Translations under genes and position numbers: made by a program | The notes under the pieces: generated by a model | What the model was told of the DNA's origin: nothing | Seen by the model: only the letters and a program-made list of their open reading frames with translations | The model's database searches: none | Assembly (NCBI GenBank): GCA_964588795.1 | Contig: CAZPQN010000009.1 | Coordinates: 13,510-77,509, forward strand | Reading direction: 5' to 3' | Length of the DNA: 64,000 bases | DNA from: CAZPQN01 sp964588795 | GTDB taxonomy: Bacteria > Fidelibacterota > UBA2242 | Shown here: piece by piece, positions 27,296 to 35,747 of the stretch | Layout: the number at the start of each line of letters is the position of its first letter | Numbering within the stretch: the first letter of the stretch is position 1

Positions 27296-27772
27296 ATGAG
27301 GTCAGAAAAAATTCTGGAATTGGTCAAAATTCTCGAGTCGCATAATGTAGACGAGATCGAGGTTTCGCGCTGGGGACAAAAAATCCGCGTCGCCAAGAAC
27401 GTCAGTCGCGGCGTCACGGAAATCGAAACCACATCCGAGACTCACAAGACCAAAAAGCCGCCGCACCACCAGCTGGCGGAGACGATCCCGTTTGAACCCA
27501 AAGCGGCCGTGACGGAGGAGATCAATCACAATCAGGTCGAAGTCAAGTCGCCGATCGTCGGCACCTTTTACCGCGCGCCGGCGCCGGATGCCGAACCCTA
27601 TGTCAAGGTCGGCAGTGCGGTGGCGGTCGGTCAGCCGCTGTGTATCATCGAAGCCATGAAGATTATGAACGTCATCGAAGCCGAAGTCGCAGGCAAAATT
27701 ACCCAGATTCTGGTCGAGAACGCCCATTCCGTCGAATACAACCAGACGCTGTTCATCATCGAAAAATCCTGA
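27296..27772 (+). CDS. accB: Acetyl-CoA carboxylase biotin carboxyl carrier protein
   Basis: 158 residues from the ATG at 27296, preceded by GGAGGGG; a longer frame into efp is not needed. The N-terminal helix (SEKILELVKILESHNVDEIE) and Thr/Pro-rich linker are followed by the biotinyl domain SPIVGTFYRAPAPDAEPYVK and the biotinylation motif EAMKIMN, with Lys122 as acceptor. It shuttles the carboxyl group from AccC to the carboxyltransferase in fatty acid synthesis. It lies 13 bases after efp and 25 bases before accC. The carboxyltransferase genes accA and accD are not in the window. Confidence 0.95.
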   Translation: MRSEKILELVKILESHNVDEIEVSRWGQKIRVAKNVSRGVTEIETTSETHKTKKPPHHQLAETIPFEPKAAVTEEINHNQVEVKSPIVGTFYRAPAPDAEPYVKVGSAVAVGQPLCIIEAMKIMNVIEAEVAGKITQILVENAHSVEYNQTLFIIEKS

Positions 27773-27797
27773 GAAGTAAGAAAGTCAGTCTGAACCA

Positions 27798-29147
27798 GTG
27801 ATCAAAAAACTGCTGATCGCCAATCGCGGAGAAATTGCTTTAAGGGTCATCCGCGCCTGCAAGGAGCTCGGTATCGCCACCGTGGCCGTCTACTCGACCG
27901 CCGACAAACTTTCTCTGCACGTGCGTTTCGCCGACGAGGCGGTGTGCATCGGCCCGCCGGAAAGCAAGCACAGTTACCTCAAAATGGCCCAGATCATCGG
28001 CGCCGCCGAAGTGACCAACGCCGACGCCATTCATCCCGGCTATGGCTTCTTGGCGGAGAATGCCGATTTTGCCCAGATGTGCGAGGATAATGAGATTCTT
28101 TTCATCGGCCCGAAACCGGCCGCGATCCGCACCATGGGCGATAAAGCCACCGCCCGGGAAACCGTCCGCAAAGCCGGCGTTCCGGTCATTCCCGGCTCTT
28201 CTACCACGGTGGACAACATCGAAACCGTAAAAAAAATCGCCGAACAGATCGGTTATCCGATCATCCTGAAAGCCACCGCCGGGGGTGGTGGACGGGGCAT
28301 GCGCATTGTCCGGCAGATCGCCGAATTGGAAAATGCCTATGCGACCGCCCGGGAGGAAGCCCTCAAAGCCTTTGGTAACGCCGGGCTTTACGTCGAGAAA
28401 TTGGTCGAGGATGCCCGTCACATTGAATTTCAGATTATCGGCGACAATTACGGCAACATCATCCATTTGGGCGAGCGTGAATGTTCCATTCAGCGTCGGC
28501 ATCAGAAACTGATCGAGGAATCGCCCTCTCCCGCCCTGAACAATGAACTGCGGGAAAAAATGGGCCGGGTAGCGATCCGCGCGGCTAAGGCGGTCAACTA
28601 CTCCAGCGCCGGAACCATCGAATTCCTATTCGACAACCGGCAGAATTTCTACTTCATGGAAATGAATACCCGCATCCAGGTCGAACATCCAGTCACCGAG
28701 ATGGTCACCGGCATTGACCTGCTGAAAGAGCAAATCCGCTTGGCGGATGGCGCCAAAATACCCAAATGGATGAAAAAGTTCAGCCTGCGCGGGCATGCCA
28801 TTGAGTGCCGGCTGAATGCCGAGGATCCGACCCGCAATTTCCTGCCTGCTCCTGGACAGATTCAGGCCTTTCACGCCCCGGGTGGGCTGGGCGTCCGCAT
28901 GGACACGCACGTTTATGCCGGTTATACTATCCCCCCCTACTACGATTCCCTGCTCGGCAAACTTATTACCCACGGTCGCGACCGCGCGGAAGCCCTGCAG
29001 AGGATGCAACGCGCTCTGGAAGAAACCATCATCGAAGGCATTCCGACCACCGTGGCCTTCCACCAGGCCATCTTAGCCGAAGAAGCCTTTCGGAGCGGCG
29101 CTTTCAATATCAATTTCTTAAACACATTCAATTTCAATAAAACTTAG
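27798..29147 (+). CDS. accC: Biotin carboxylase, acetyl-CoA carboxylase subunit
   Basis: 449 residues from a GTG, as usual for AccC (MIKKLLIANRGEIALRVIRA). The ATP-grasp signatures are complete: AGGGGRGMRIV, ECSIQRRHQKLIEESPSP and FYFMEMNTRIQVEHPVTEM. It carboxylates the biotin of AccB using ATP and bicarbonate. It is cytoplasmic and co-transcribed with accB. The spacing to gcvH is 12 bases, so the glycine cleavage genes are probably on the same transcript. Confidence 0.96.
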   Translation: MIKKLLIANRGEIALRVIRACKELGIATVAVYSTADKLSLHVRFADEAVCIGPPESKHSYLKMAQIIGAAEVTNADAIHPGYGFLAENADFAQMCEDNEILFIGPKPAAIRTMGDKATARETVRKAGVPVIPGSSTTVDNIETVKKIAEQIGYPIILKATAGGGGRGMRIVRQIAELENAYATAREEALKAFGNAGLYVEKLVEDARHIEFQIIGDNYGNIIHLGERECSIQRRHQKLIEESPSPALNNELREKMGRVAIRAAKAVNYSSAGTIEFLFDNRQNFYFMEMNTRIQVEHPVTEMVTGIDLLKEQIRLADGAKIPKWMKKFSLRGHAIECRLNAEDPTRNFLPAPGQIQAFHAPGGLGVRMDTHVYAGYTIPPYYDSLLGKLITHGRDRAEALQRMQRALEETIIEGIPTTVAFHQAILAEEAFRSGAFNINFLNTFNFNKT

Positions 29148-29159
29148 GAGGATGCTCTA

Positions 29160-29537
29160 ATGAACGTTCCTGGAAACCTGAAGTATACCAACGACCATGA
29201 ATGGGCGCTGATCGAAGGCCCCGAGGCGGTGATCGGAATAACTGATTACGCCCAGGGCCAACTGGGTGACGTGGTGTACGTTGAACTGCCCCAGATTGGC
29301 AGTCGCGTCAACAAAGGCGAATCACTCGGAACGATCGAAGCCGTGAAGACTGTGGCGGATGTCTTTGCTCCGCTCAGCGGCGAGGTCATCGCCGTCAACG
29401 ACGCTCTGAAAAATGCCGCCGAACTACTCAACAAGGCGCCCTACACTGACGGTTGGGTCGCTCGCCTGAAAATCAGCCATCCGGCTGAAGCGGAACAGTT
29501 ACTGAGTCCGGACGACTATTCGAAATTAGTTGGATAG
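29160..29537 (+). CDS. gcvH: Glycine cleavage system H protein
   Basis: 125 residues with TTAGGAGGATG before the ATG. The lipoyl domain motif GTIEAVKTVADVFAPLSGEV carries Lys63 as the lipoylation site; the usual ESVKA is here EAVKT. It carries the aminomethyl intermediate between the P, T and L proteins. It is followed after 3 bases by gcvPA. GcvPB, GcvT and Lpd are not in the window, so whether a full glycine cleavage system exists cannot be judged here. Confidence 0.94.
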   Translation: MNVPGNLKYTNDHEWALIEGPEAVIGITDYAQGQLGDVVYVELPQIGSRVNKGESLGTIEAVKTVADVFAPLSGEVIAVNDALKNAAELLNKAPYTDGWVARLKISHPAEAEQLLSPDDYSKLVG

Positions 29538-29540
29538 ACT

Positions 29541-30881
29541 ATGCATTATATTCCGAACACCCGCGGTGTGGAACAAGAACTCCTGCGTTCCATCGGCGTG
29601 GAACGCTTCGAGGACCTGCTCGCCAACATACCGGACCAATTTTTAAAGCGCTGTCGGATTGACCTGCCTGCGCCGCTCTCTGAGCCGGAGCTGACGCGCC
29701 TGATGCACGATTTGGCGCGGAAAAACGCTCAGGCGGTGGATTACGTATCGTTTTTAGGCGGGGGAGCCTATGATCACTTCATTCCCGCCGTGGTGGATTT
29801 CCTGCTCGCCCGCTCCGAATTTTATACAGCCTACACCCCCTATCAGCCGGAAGTCAGTCAGGGCACCCTGCAATCCATTTATGAATATCAATCCCTGATC
29901 TGCCATTTGATGGATCTGGAAGTGGCGAATGCCTCGCTATACGACGGAGCGACGGCCCTGGCGGAAGCCGCGATCATGACCGCCTCGATTACCCGTAAAA
30001 ACAAATTTCTCGTTTCGCCGCTGATCAATCCGCAGATGTTAGCGGTACTGGAGACCTATCTGAAAACCCGCCGAATGACTTTCTCTTATCTGGCGGAAAA
30101 GAATGGCCTGACCGATTTCGGACAGCTGGCGGAGCAAATTGATGAACACACGGCGGGTGTTTTGGTTCAGTCGCCCAACTTTTTAGGGCTGATCGAAGAC
30201 CTCTCCGGGGTGGCGGATAGCGTCCATGCCCGGCAGGCACTGCTGATCATGGCGGTTGACCCTATTGCCCTGGCTCTGCTTAAAACTCCGGGCGAATGGG
30301 GCGCCGACATCGCCGTCGCCGAAGGTCAACCGCTTGGCCTCCACCAGTCCTGTGGGGGACCTTATCTGGGCGTTTTCGCCACGAAGCGTCAGTTCGTGCG
30401 CTCGATGCCCGGGCGGATCGTCGGACAAACCAGCGACCTTGACGGACGCCGCGGCTTTGTCCTGGTTCTGCAAACCCGCGAACAACATATTCGCCGCGAG
30501 AAGGCGACTTCGAATATTTGCACAAATCAGGGGTTGATGGCCTTGGCGGCGACTATTTACCTGGCACTGATGGGTAAAAACGGTCTGCGGCACGCCGCTG
30601 AATTATGCCTGCAAAACAGCCACTATCTCGCGGAACAGATTGCCAAGTTACCCGGCTACGCCCTGCCTTACGGAGCGGTTCCGTATTTCAAGGAGTTTGT
30701 CGTCACTACGCCTCGGCCTGCCGGAGAGATTATCCAAGCCGCGCGCACGGCCGGGTTCCTGGCCGGAATCGATTTGGGGCGCTACCGCCCCACCTGGCAG
30801 GATCACCTGCTGATCGCGACGACGGAAAAGCGTACCCAGCGTGAAATGCATGATTTTGTAAAATTTTTGGCTAAATTTTGA
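29541..30881 (+). CDS. gcvPA: Glycine dehydrogenase (decarboxylating) subunit 1
   Basis: 446 residues, the length of the split-type P1 subunit. It begins MHYIPNTRGVEQELLRSIGV and contains YTPYQPEVSQGTLQSIYEYQ and the conserved ATSNICTNQGLMALAATIYL. It pairs with GcvPB, which carries the PLP lysine, to decarboxylate glycine and load the H protein. GcvPB does not follow as it does in many genomes; GGGPS comes next, 4 bases after the stop. Confidence 0.94.
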   Translation: MHYIPNTRGVEQELLRSIGVERFEDLLANIPDQFLKRCRIDLPAPLSEPELTRLMHDLARKNAQAVDYVSFLGGGAYDHFIPAVVDFLLARSEFYTAYTPYQPEVSQGTLQSIYEYQSLICHLMDLEVANASLYDGATALAEAAIMTASITRKNKFLVSPLINPQMLAVLETYLKTRRMTFSYLAEKNGLTDFGQLAEQIDEHTAGVLVQSPNFLGLIEDLSGVADSVHARQALLIMAVDPIALALLKTPGEWGADIAVAEGQPLGLHQSCGGPYLGVFATKRQFVRSMPGRIVGQTSDLDGRRGFVLVLQTREQHIRREKATSNICTNQGLMALAATIYLALMGKNGLRHAAELCLQNSHYLAEQIAKLPGYALPYGAVPYFKEFVVTTPRPAGEIIQAARTAGFLAGIDLGRYRPTWQDHLLIATTEKRTQREMHDFVKFLAKF

Positions 30882-30885
30882 CATC

Positions 30886-31638
30886 ATGAGAATATTTACT
30901 GCATTACTGGAAAAAGCACGGCGCCGCGGGGGCGGTTATTTTATCCTCATTGATCCGGATACCCGTTCCCTGCCGGAATTACGGGATTTTGTCCGCTCAA
31001 TCTGCGATGACGGAGTAGACGCTTTACTGGTCGGCGGCAGTCTGATCATCGGCTCCGATTTCCAGCAGGCTCTGGAAACGGTGCGCTCAGTCAGCACGGT
31101 TCCCGTCATCATTTTCCCGGGTTCGGTGGCGCAGGTTTCCAGTCAGGCAGATGCCGTCCTGTACATTTCCCTGATCAGCGGACGCAACCCCAATTACCTT
31201 TTCGGGGAACACGTCGTGGCGGCGCCGATCATCCACAAGTTAGGCATCGAACCGATCGCCACCGGTTACATGTTGTTCGAATCAGGGCGCACCACGACGG
31301 CGGAATTTATGAGCAACACCCGCCCCTTGCCGACCAACAAACCGGAAATCGCCATGGCCCATGCCTTAGCCGCGCAGTATATGGGGATGCAGACGGTCTA
31401 TCTGGAAGCCGGGAGCGGCGCCGACCAGGCGGTGCCCGATTCGATCGTTAAGGCGGTCAGTAGTTACATCAACATTCCAGTCATCGTAGGAGGCGGAATC
31501 CGGACACCGGAACAGGCGCACCAGAAAATTGCCGCTGGCGCGACATTTGTCGTCACTGGCAATGTTTTCGACGATGATAATCAACTACGGCTGGTTGGTG
31601 AATTTGCCCGGGCAATACATACGCGTGAAAATGCCTGA
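30886..31638 (+). CDS. Geranylgeranylglyceryl phosphate synthase family (PcrB/GGGPS-like)
   Basis: 250 residues with a TIM-barrel and the family's signature segments: FILIDPDTRSLPEL, ALLVGGSLIIG, PVIIFPGSVAQVSSQADAVL, VYLEAGSGADQAVP, PVIVGGGIRTPEQA and FVVTGNVFDDD. The family joins a polyprenyl diphosphate to sn-glycerol-1-phosphate; archaeal and some FCB enzymes use C20 geranylgeranyl, Bacillus PcrB a C35 chain. The sequence looks like the group II bacterial/archaeal type. An FCB cell with this gene may make an archaeal-like ether lipid precursor, but the partner enzymes (G1P dehydrogenase, DGGGP synthase) are not in the window. The gene overlaps gmhA by 8 bases. Confidence 0.88.
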   Translation: MRIFTALLEKARRRGGGYFILIDPDTRSLPELRDFVRSICDDGVDALLVGGSLIIGSDFQQALETVRSVSTVPVIIFPGSVAQVSSQADAVLYISLISGRNPNYLFGEHVVAAPIIHKLGIEPIATGYMLFESGRTTTAEFMSNTRPLPTNKPEIAMAHALAAQYMGMQTVYLEAGSGADQAVPDSIVKAVSSYINIPVIVGGGIRTPEQAHQKIAAGATFVVTGNVFDDDNQLRLVGEFARAIHTRENA

Positions 31639-32236
31639 AAAACGTCATCCGGAGCACCTTTTGCTACAGCAAATCATCACCCAGATCGAGGAAAGCGCCG
31701 AGGTCAAGCGCCGCATGTTGACCACCTGTGCCGCGAGTATCCAGGAGGCGAGTGCAATTTTAATTGATGCAGTCCGCAAAGGGGGAAAAATCCTGCTGTG
31801 CGGCAATGGCGGCAGTGCCGCCGATGCCCAGCATTTAGCCGCCGAACTGGTTTCACGCCTGAAGCTGGAACGCCCTGCGATTGCGGCCCTGGCCCTGACG
31901 ACCAATACCTCGATCCTCACCGCCATTGGCAATGATTACCAGTACGATTTGGTTTTTGTGCGGCAGGTTGAGGCGTTTGGCAAGTCCGGCGATGTACTGA
32001 TCGGCATCAGCACCAGCGGCAATTCTCCCAACGTCATTCGCGCGATCGAGTACGCCAATATGGCCCAAATCAAGACGCTGGCCATGACCGGAGAAACTGG
32101 CGGCAAATTAGCCGCAAAAGCCGGTCTGACAATCAGAATTCCCTCAACCAATGTCCAGCGCATTCAGGAAGCGCATATCACCGTCGGACACATTCTTTGC
32201 GACCTGCTCGAGTCCGCTTTGTACGGCAAAAGGTGA
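31631..32236 (+). CDS. gmhA: Sedoheptulose-7-phosphate isomerase (SIS domain)
   Basis: 201 residues from the ATG at 31631 inside the end of the preceding gene (ATGCCTGA overlap); the longer upstream frame lacks support. The SIS-fold motifs GGKILLCGNGGSAADAQHLA, VLIGISTSGNSPNVIRAI and QEAHITVGHILCDLLE match GmhA closely. It converts sedoheptulose 7-phosphate to D-glycero-D-manno-heptose 7-phosphate, the first step of LPS-core or S-layer heptose synthesis. The remaining heptose genes are not in the window. Confidence 0.9.
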   Translation: MPEKRHPEHLLLQQIITQIEESAEVKRRMLTTCAASIQEASAILIDAVRKGGKILLCGNGGSAADAQHLAAELVSRLKLERPAIAALALTTNTSILTAIGNDYQYDLVFVRQVEAFGKSGDVLIGISTSGNSPNVIRAIEYANMAQIKTLAMTGETGGKLAAKAGLTIRIPSTNVQRIQEAHITVGHILCDLLESALYGKR

Positions 32237-32251
32237 GATCAGTTGGTTTGA

Positions 32252-33142
32252 ATGCAGAACCTGGTCCAGGATTTTATCAATTATCTACGCGTCGAAAGGC
32301 ATCTATCCGTCAATACCATCCAGGCTTACCGCACCGACTTGGAACGCTACTGCCAGTTTTTAACCGAGAATCAGATTACCGATCCCTCCGCGATCCGATT
32401 CGGTAAGATTCAGGAATATATCAACGTCTTATCCGAGCTGGAACTGGCGCCAGCCAGCCTGGCGCGCAACTTCAGCTCAATCCGCGCCTTCCATGCCTTT
32501 CTGCTGGACGAAAATCTGACCAGTGAGGATCCGACAGTTTTACTGCAGTCGCCCCGCTTGCCACGTCGCCTGCCGCGGGTGCTGGAGGTAAACGAGATCG
32601 AAATGATTCTGGACAGCATTGACCATACGACCCAGAAAGGAATCCGTGACCGGGCGATTATCGAAACGCTTTACTCGACCGGCGTGCGGGTCTCGGAACT
32701 GATCAATTTAAAACTGAGCGACCTGTCTCTGCACCAAGGCATTCTGAGAGTTTACGGCAAAGGGCGCAAAGAACGCATCGTCCCTTTTGGAGAACGGGCG
32801 GCTCAGGAGGTCAAAACCTATCTGACCGCAGTCCGCGGCTTATTGATGCGCTATCAGAAGAGCCGTGACCATTTGTTCCTCAACCTGCGCGGTGCGCCCT
32901 TGACCAGAATGGGCGTCTGGAAAATTATTCAGGAATATGTCCGCCTGGCTGACATCCGCAAACCGATCAGCCCGCACGTCTTTCGCCACTCGTTTGCCAC
33001 GCATCTCCTGGAAGGAGGTGCCAACCTGCGGGCCGTGCAGGAAATGCTGGGACATGCCAATATCGCCACCACGCAGATCTACACGCATTTAGACCACGCC
33101 TACCTGATCGAACAGCATCGCACATTTCACCCGAGGTATTGA
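32252..33142 (+). CDS. xerD: Tyrosine recombinase XerC/XerD-like
   Basis: 296 residues, the usual Xer length. The N-terminal SAM-like core-binding domain (FINYLRVERHLSVNTIQAYR) precedes the catalytic domain with the active-site set: Arg in ETLYSTGVRVSELINL, Lys in VYGKGRKERIVPFG, the HxxR motif in PHVFRHSFATHLLEGGA, and His and Tyr in LGHANIATTQIYTHLD. It resolves chromosome dimers at dif with its partner. There is no phage or integron context here, so the housekeeping role is likely; XerC versus XerD cannot be told with certainty. It overlaps the next gene at TGATG. Confidence 0.9.
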   Translation: MQNLVQDFINYLRVERHLSVNTIQAYRTDLERYCQFLTENQITDPSAIRFGKIQEYINVLSELELAPASLARNFSSIRAFHAFLLDENLTSEDPTVLLQSPRLPRRLPRVLEVNEIEMILDSIDHTTQKGIRDRAIIETLYSTGVRVSELINLKLSDLSLHQGILRVYGKGRKERIVPFGERAAQEVKTYLTAVRGLLMRYQKSRDHLFLNLRGAPLTRMGVWKIIQEYVRLADIRKPISPHVFRHSFATHLLEGGANLRAVQEMLGHANIATTQIYTHLDHAYLIEQHRTFHPRY

Positions 33143-33777
33143 TGAACCTGCAAACGATCGTTCTGTTACTTCCCCCGATTCTGCTCGCGTTGACTTTTCA
33201 TGAATTCATGCACGGCTGGTCGGCCAATCGTCTGGGCGATCCAACCGCCAAACTTGCCGGCCGGCTGACCATGAATCCATTGGCCCATCTTGACCCGTTC
33301 GGGACGCTGATGCTGTTTCTGGTGCGCTTTGGTTGGGCGCGTCCCGTGCCGGTGGATGTGAGCTATTTCCGCAATCCCAAACGCGACCTTTTGATCGTAT
33401 CACTCGCCGGCCCGTTAGCTAACCTGTTCCTGGCCGGGTTGAGCGGATTGCTGATCCGGGGTTTTCATGCCGGACTGTTTACCTGGCTTCCGGGCATCGC
33501 TCTGGAGCCGCTTTATCTAATGGTATTACTGAGCCTGCAGATCAATCTCGCCTTGGCGATCTTTAACCTGATCCCGATTCCGCCGTTAGACGGATCCAAG
33601 ATCCTGTTCGGACTGTTGCCCGATCGATATGAACACCAAGCACTGTGGTTGGAGCAGTACGGCGGTTATATCCTGATGGGTTTAATCCTGTTCGGAATGC
33701 TGACCCATGTCTCAATTTTAGGTTTGCTGATCAATCCATTTGTCAGATTTTTCACACATCTGTTGGGAGGTATCTGA
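33142..33777 (+). CDS. Membrane metalloprotease, family M50 (site-2 protease-like)
   Basis: 211 residues from the ATG at 33142, which overlaps the Xer stop (TGATG). LTFHEFMHGW carries the zinc-binding HExxH, NPLAHLDPFGTLMLFL follows, and NLIPIPPLDGSKIL is the third conserved motif. Four to five hydrophobic segments are present. This is the short, PDZ-less M50B type found near housekeeping genes in many bacteria. Substrates are unknown, though relatives cut membrane-bound regulators. The gene overlaps the downstream small membrane protein at TGATG. Confidence 0.88.
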   Translation: MNLQTIVLLLPPILLALTFHEFMHGWSANRLGDPTAKLAGRLTMNPLAHLDPFGTLMLFLVRFGWARPVPVDVSYFRNPKRDLLIVSLAGPLANLFLAGLSGLLIRGFHAGLFTWLPGIALEPLYLMVLLSLQINLALAIFNLIPIPPLDGSKILFGLLPDRYEHQALWLEQYGGYILMGLILFGMLTHVSILGLLINPFVRFFTHLLGGI

Positions 33778-33962
33778 TGGTAAAATGGCAACCCCGCCGG
33801 TTTTCTATCACCGACAAGCTGGAAGAGCGTCGGGATGGCAAAATTCACTTTGCACGCTTAAGAAGCAATGCGCGACGCGCAGTCAGCCGTCCGCTATGGT
33901 GGACCATATTTCTGATTGTGGTCGTGCTGATTATCTACTTTTACCTGCGCCACTTAGGATGA
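33777..33962 (+). CDS. 61-residue single-pass membrane protein
   Basis: Its ATG overlaps the M50 stop (TGATG), which indicates translational coupling. The N-terminal half is basic (KWQPRRFSITDKLEERR), and residues about 42-57 (WTIFLIVVVLIIYFYL) form one transmembrane helix near the C-terminus. I do not recognise a family. The coupling to a site-2-type protease suggests it may be a partner or substrate of that protease. Confidence 0.65.
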   Translation: MVKWQPRRFSITDKLEERRDGKIHFARLRSNARRAVSRPLWWTIFLIVVVLIIYFYLRHLG

Positions 33963-34058
33963 CCCACGCAAGGCAATCATTCGGAGAAGTGATGCAGGTT
34001 CAGCCGCCAAATGTTGAGCGGATGGGGAGAATTTTTACCCAAAATCAGGGAGCAAAAC

Positions 34059-35738
34059 ATGCCGGAAATCATTGAGTGTGTCCCCAATTTCAGCGAGGGA
34101 CGCGATCTTAACCTGATCAAAGCCATCACGGCCGCGATCCAGTCCGTAGAAGGCGTCAAACTGCTGGACGTTGATCCGGGTGCCGACACGAATCGGACGG
34201 TGGTTACGTTCGTCGGTTCACGTCAGGGAATCCTGGCGGCGGCGTTTGCGGGCATCGCCAAGGCGGCGGAACTGATTGACATGCGCCAGCATCACGGTGC
34301 TCACCCGCGCCTTGGAGCGACGGATGTTTGTCCGCTCGTTCCGGTCTCCGGCATCAGTGAAGAGGAATGCGTCCGGCTGTCGCACGAGCTCGCCCGGCGC
34401 GTCGCCGAAGAACTGCACATTCCGGTTTATCTTTACGAAAAATCCGCGCGGTCGCCCGAGCGCGCCAACCTGGCCAACATCCGGCAGGGTGAATACGAGG
34501 GTCTGCCCGCCAAACTCGCCGACCCGCAATGGGCTCCGGATTACGGCGCCGCCGTTTTTAACCCTAAGTCCGGAGCAACGGTCATCGGCGTGCGGAAATT
34601 TCTAATTGCCTACAACGTCAACCTGAACACCCGCGACCGCAAATTGGCCAATGACATCGCTCTGACCATTCGTGAGAAAGGTCGCCTGCGGCGCGATGCC
34701 GCCGGCGGCATCCTGCGCGATGAAGCGGGTGAGGCACTTTACGAACCCGGGATTTTCAAAGCCACCAAAGCCGTCGGCTGGTATCTCGATAAATACAGGA
34801 TGGCACAGGTTTCCATCAATCTCACGGATTACGAGATTACGCCTCTGCACAGCGTCTTCGAGGAAATCAGAAAATTAGCCGGAGCGCGCGGTCTGCGGGT
34901 CACCGGCTCGGAACTGGTTGGCCTGATCCCGCGGCAAGCCCTGTTGATGGCAGGTCGTTATTATCTGCGGCGGCAGGGTAAATCGGAAGGCGTTCCGGAA
35001 AAAGAACTCGTACGTCTCGCCGCCCAATCCCTGGGCTTGAGTGAAATTGCACCTTTCGATCCATCGAAAAAAATCATCGAGTACCAGTTCGGTGAATTCG
35101 AACATCCCCTCACCGACCTGAGCGTACGCGACTTCAGCGACGAGCTGTCCAGCGATTCGCCCGCTCCCGGCGGCGGCAGTGTCGCCGCCCTGTGCGGCGC
35201 GCTCGCCGCGGCCTTGACCGCCATGGTTGCCAATCTGACCGTCGGTAAAAAAGGTTATGAACGCCATTTCCGGCGCCTGAGTGACGTCGCGGTCAGGGCG
35301 CAGGCATTGAAAGACGAATTCCTGCTCGACATTGATCGCGACACCGCCGCGTTCAATGCGGTCATGGACTGCCTGCGTCTGCCCCGCAAGACGGAGGCCG
35401 AGAAAGTCCAGCGTCTGCAAGCCATCCAACAAGCCACCAAGCGGGCAACCGAAGTGCCTTTTAAGGTGCTGGAGTCGGTGCAACAGTTGCTGGATCTGAC
35501 GCTCCAGGTCGCGCGTTTTGGGAATATCAATTCCATCAGCGATGCCGGGGTCGCCGCTCTGACCGCCGAGACTGCGCTCCGGGCGGCGCGTTTTAACGTG
35601 CTCATCAACCTGCCGGGCACCGGTGACGCCCCTTATGCCGCGCTCAAGCGTGAGCAGGTAGACGCTCTTCAGCATCTCGCCCAACGCAAGGTACGCCGCA
35701 TCCTGCGTCTGGTCGAAAAACAAATTTTATCCGTCTGA
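34059..35738 (+). CDS. ftcD: Bifunctional glutamate formiminotransferase / formimidoyltetrahydrofolate cyclodeaminase
   Basis: 559 residues from the ATG at 34059 with AGGGAG upstream. The formiminotransferase N- and C-subdomains span about 1-325 (ECVPNFSEGRDLNLI; HQHHG-type region MRQHHGAHPRLGATDVCPLVP). The cyclodeaminase domain begins about 365 with SSDSPAPGGGSVAALCGALA and contains GNINSISDAGVAALTAETAL. The fused protein channels the formimino group of N-formimino-glutamate (histidine breakdown) to 5,10-methenyl-THF and ammonia. The hut genes are not in the window. The fused form, as in animals, also occurs in Bacteroidota. Confidence 0.93.
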   Translation: MPEIIECVPNFSEGRDLNLIKAITAAIQSVEGVKLLDVDPGADTNRTVVTFVGSRQGILAAAFAGIAKAAELIDMRQHHGAHPRLGATDVCPLVPVSGISEEECVRLSHELARRVAEELHIPVYLYEKSARSPERANLANIRQGEYEGLPAKLADPQWAPDYGAAVFNPKSGATVIGVRKFLIAYNVNLNTRDRKLANDIALTIREKGRLRRDAAGGILRDEAGEALYEPGIFKATKAVGWYLDKYRMAQVSINLTDYEITPLHSVFEEIRKLAGARGLRVTGSELVGLIPRQALLMAGRYYLRRQGKSEGVPEKELVRLAAQSLGLSEIAPFDPSKKIIEYQFGEFEHPLTDLSVRDFSDELSSDSPAPGGGSVAALCGALAAALTAMVANLTVGKKGYERHFRRLSDVAVRAQALKDEFLLDIDRDTAAFNAVMDCLRLPRKTEAEKVQRLQAIQQATKRATEVPFKVLESVQQLLDLTLQVARFGNINSISDAGVAALTAETALRAARFNVLINLPGTGDAPYAALKREQVDALQHLAQRKVRRILRLVEKQILSV

Positions 35739-35747
35739 CAGGTGGGC

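Noticed and set aside
31529..31630. Extended N-terminus of GmhA
   Set aside because: The extra residues overlap the GGGPS gene in another frame and do not resemble GmhA; the ATG at 31631 gives the usual length.
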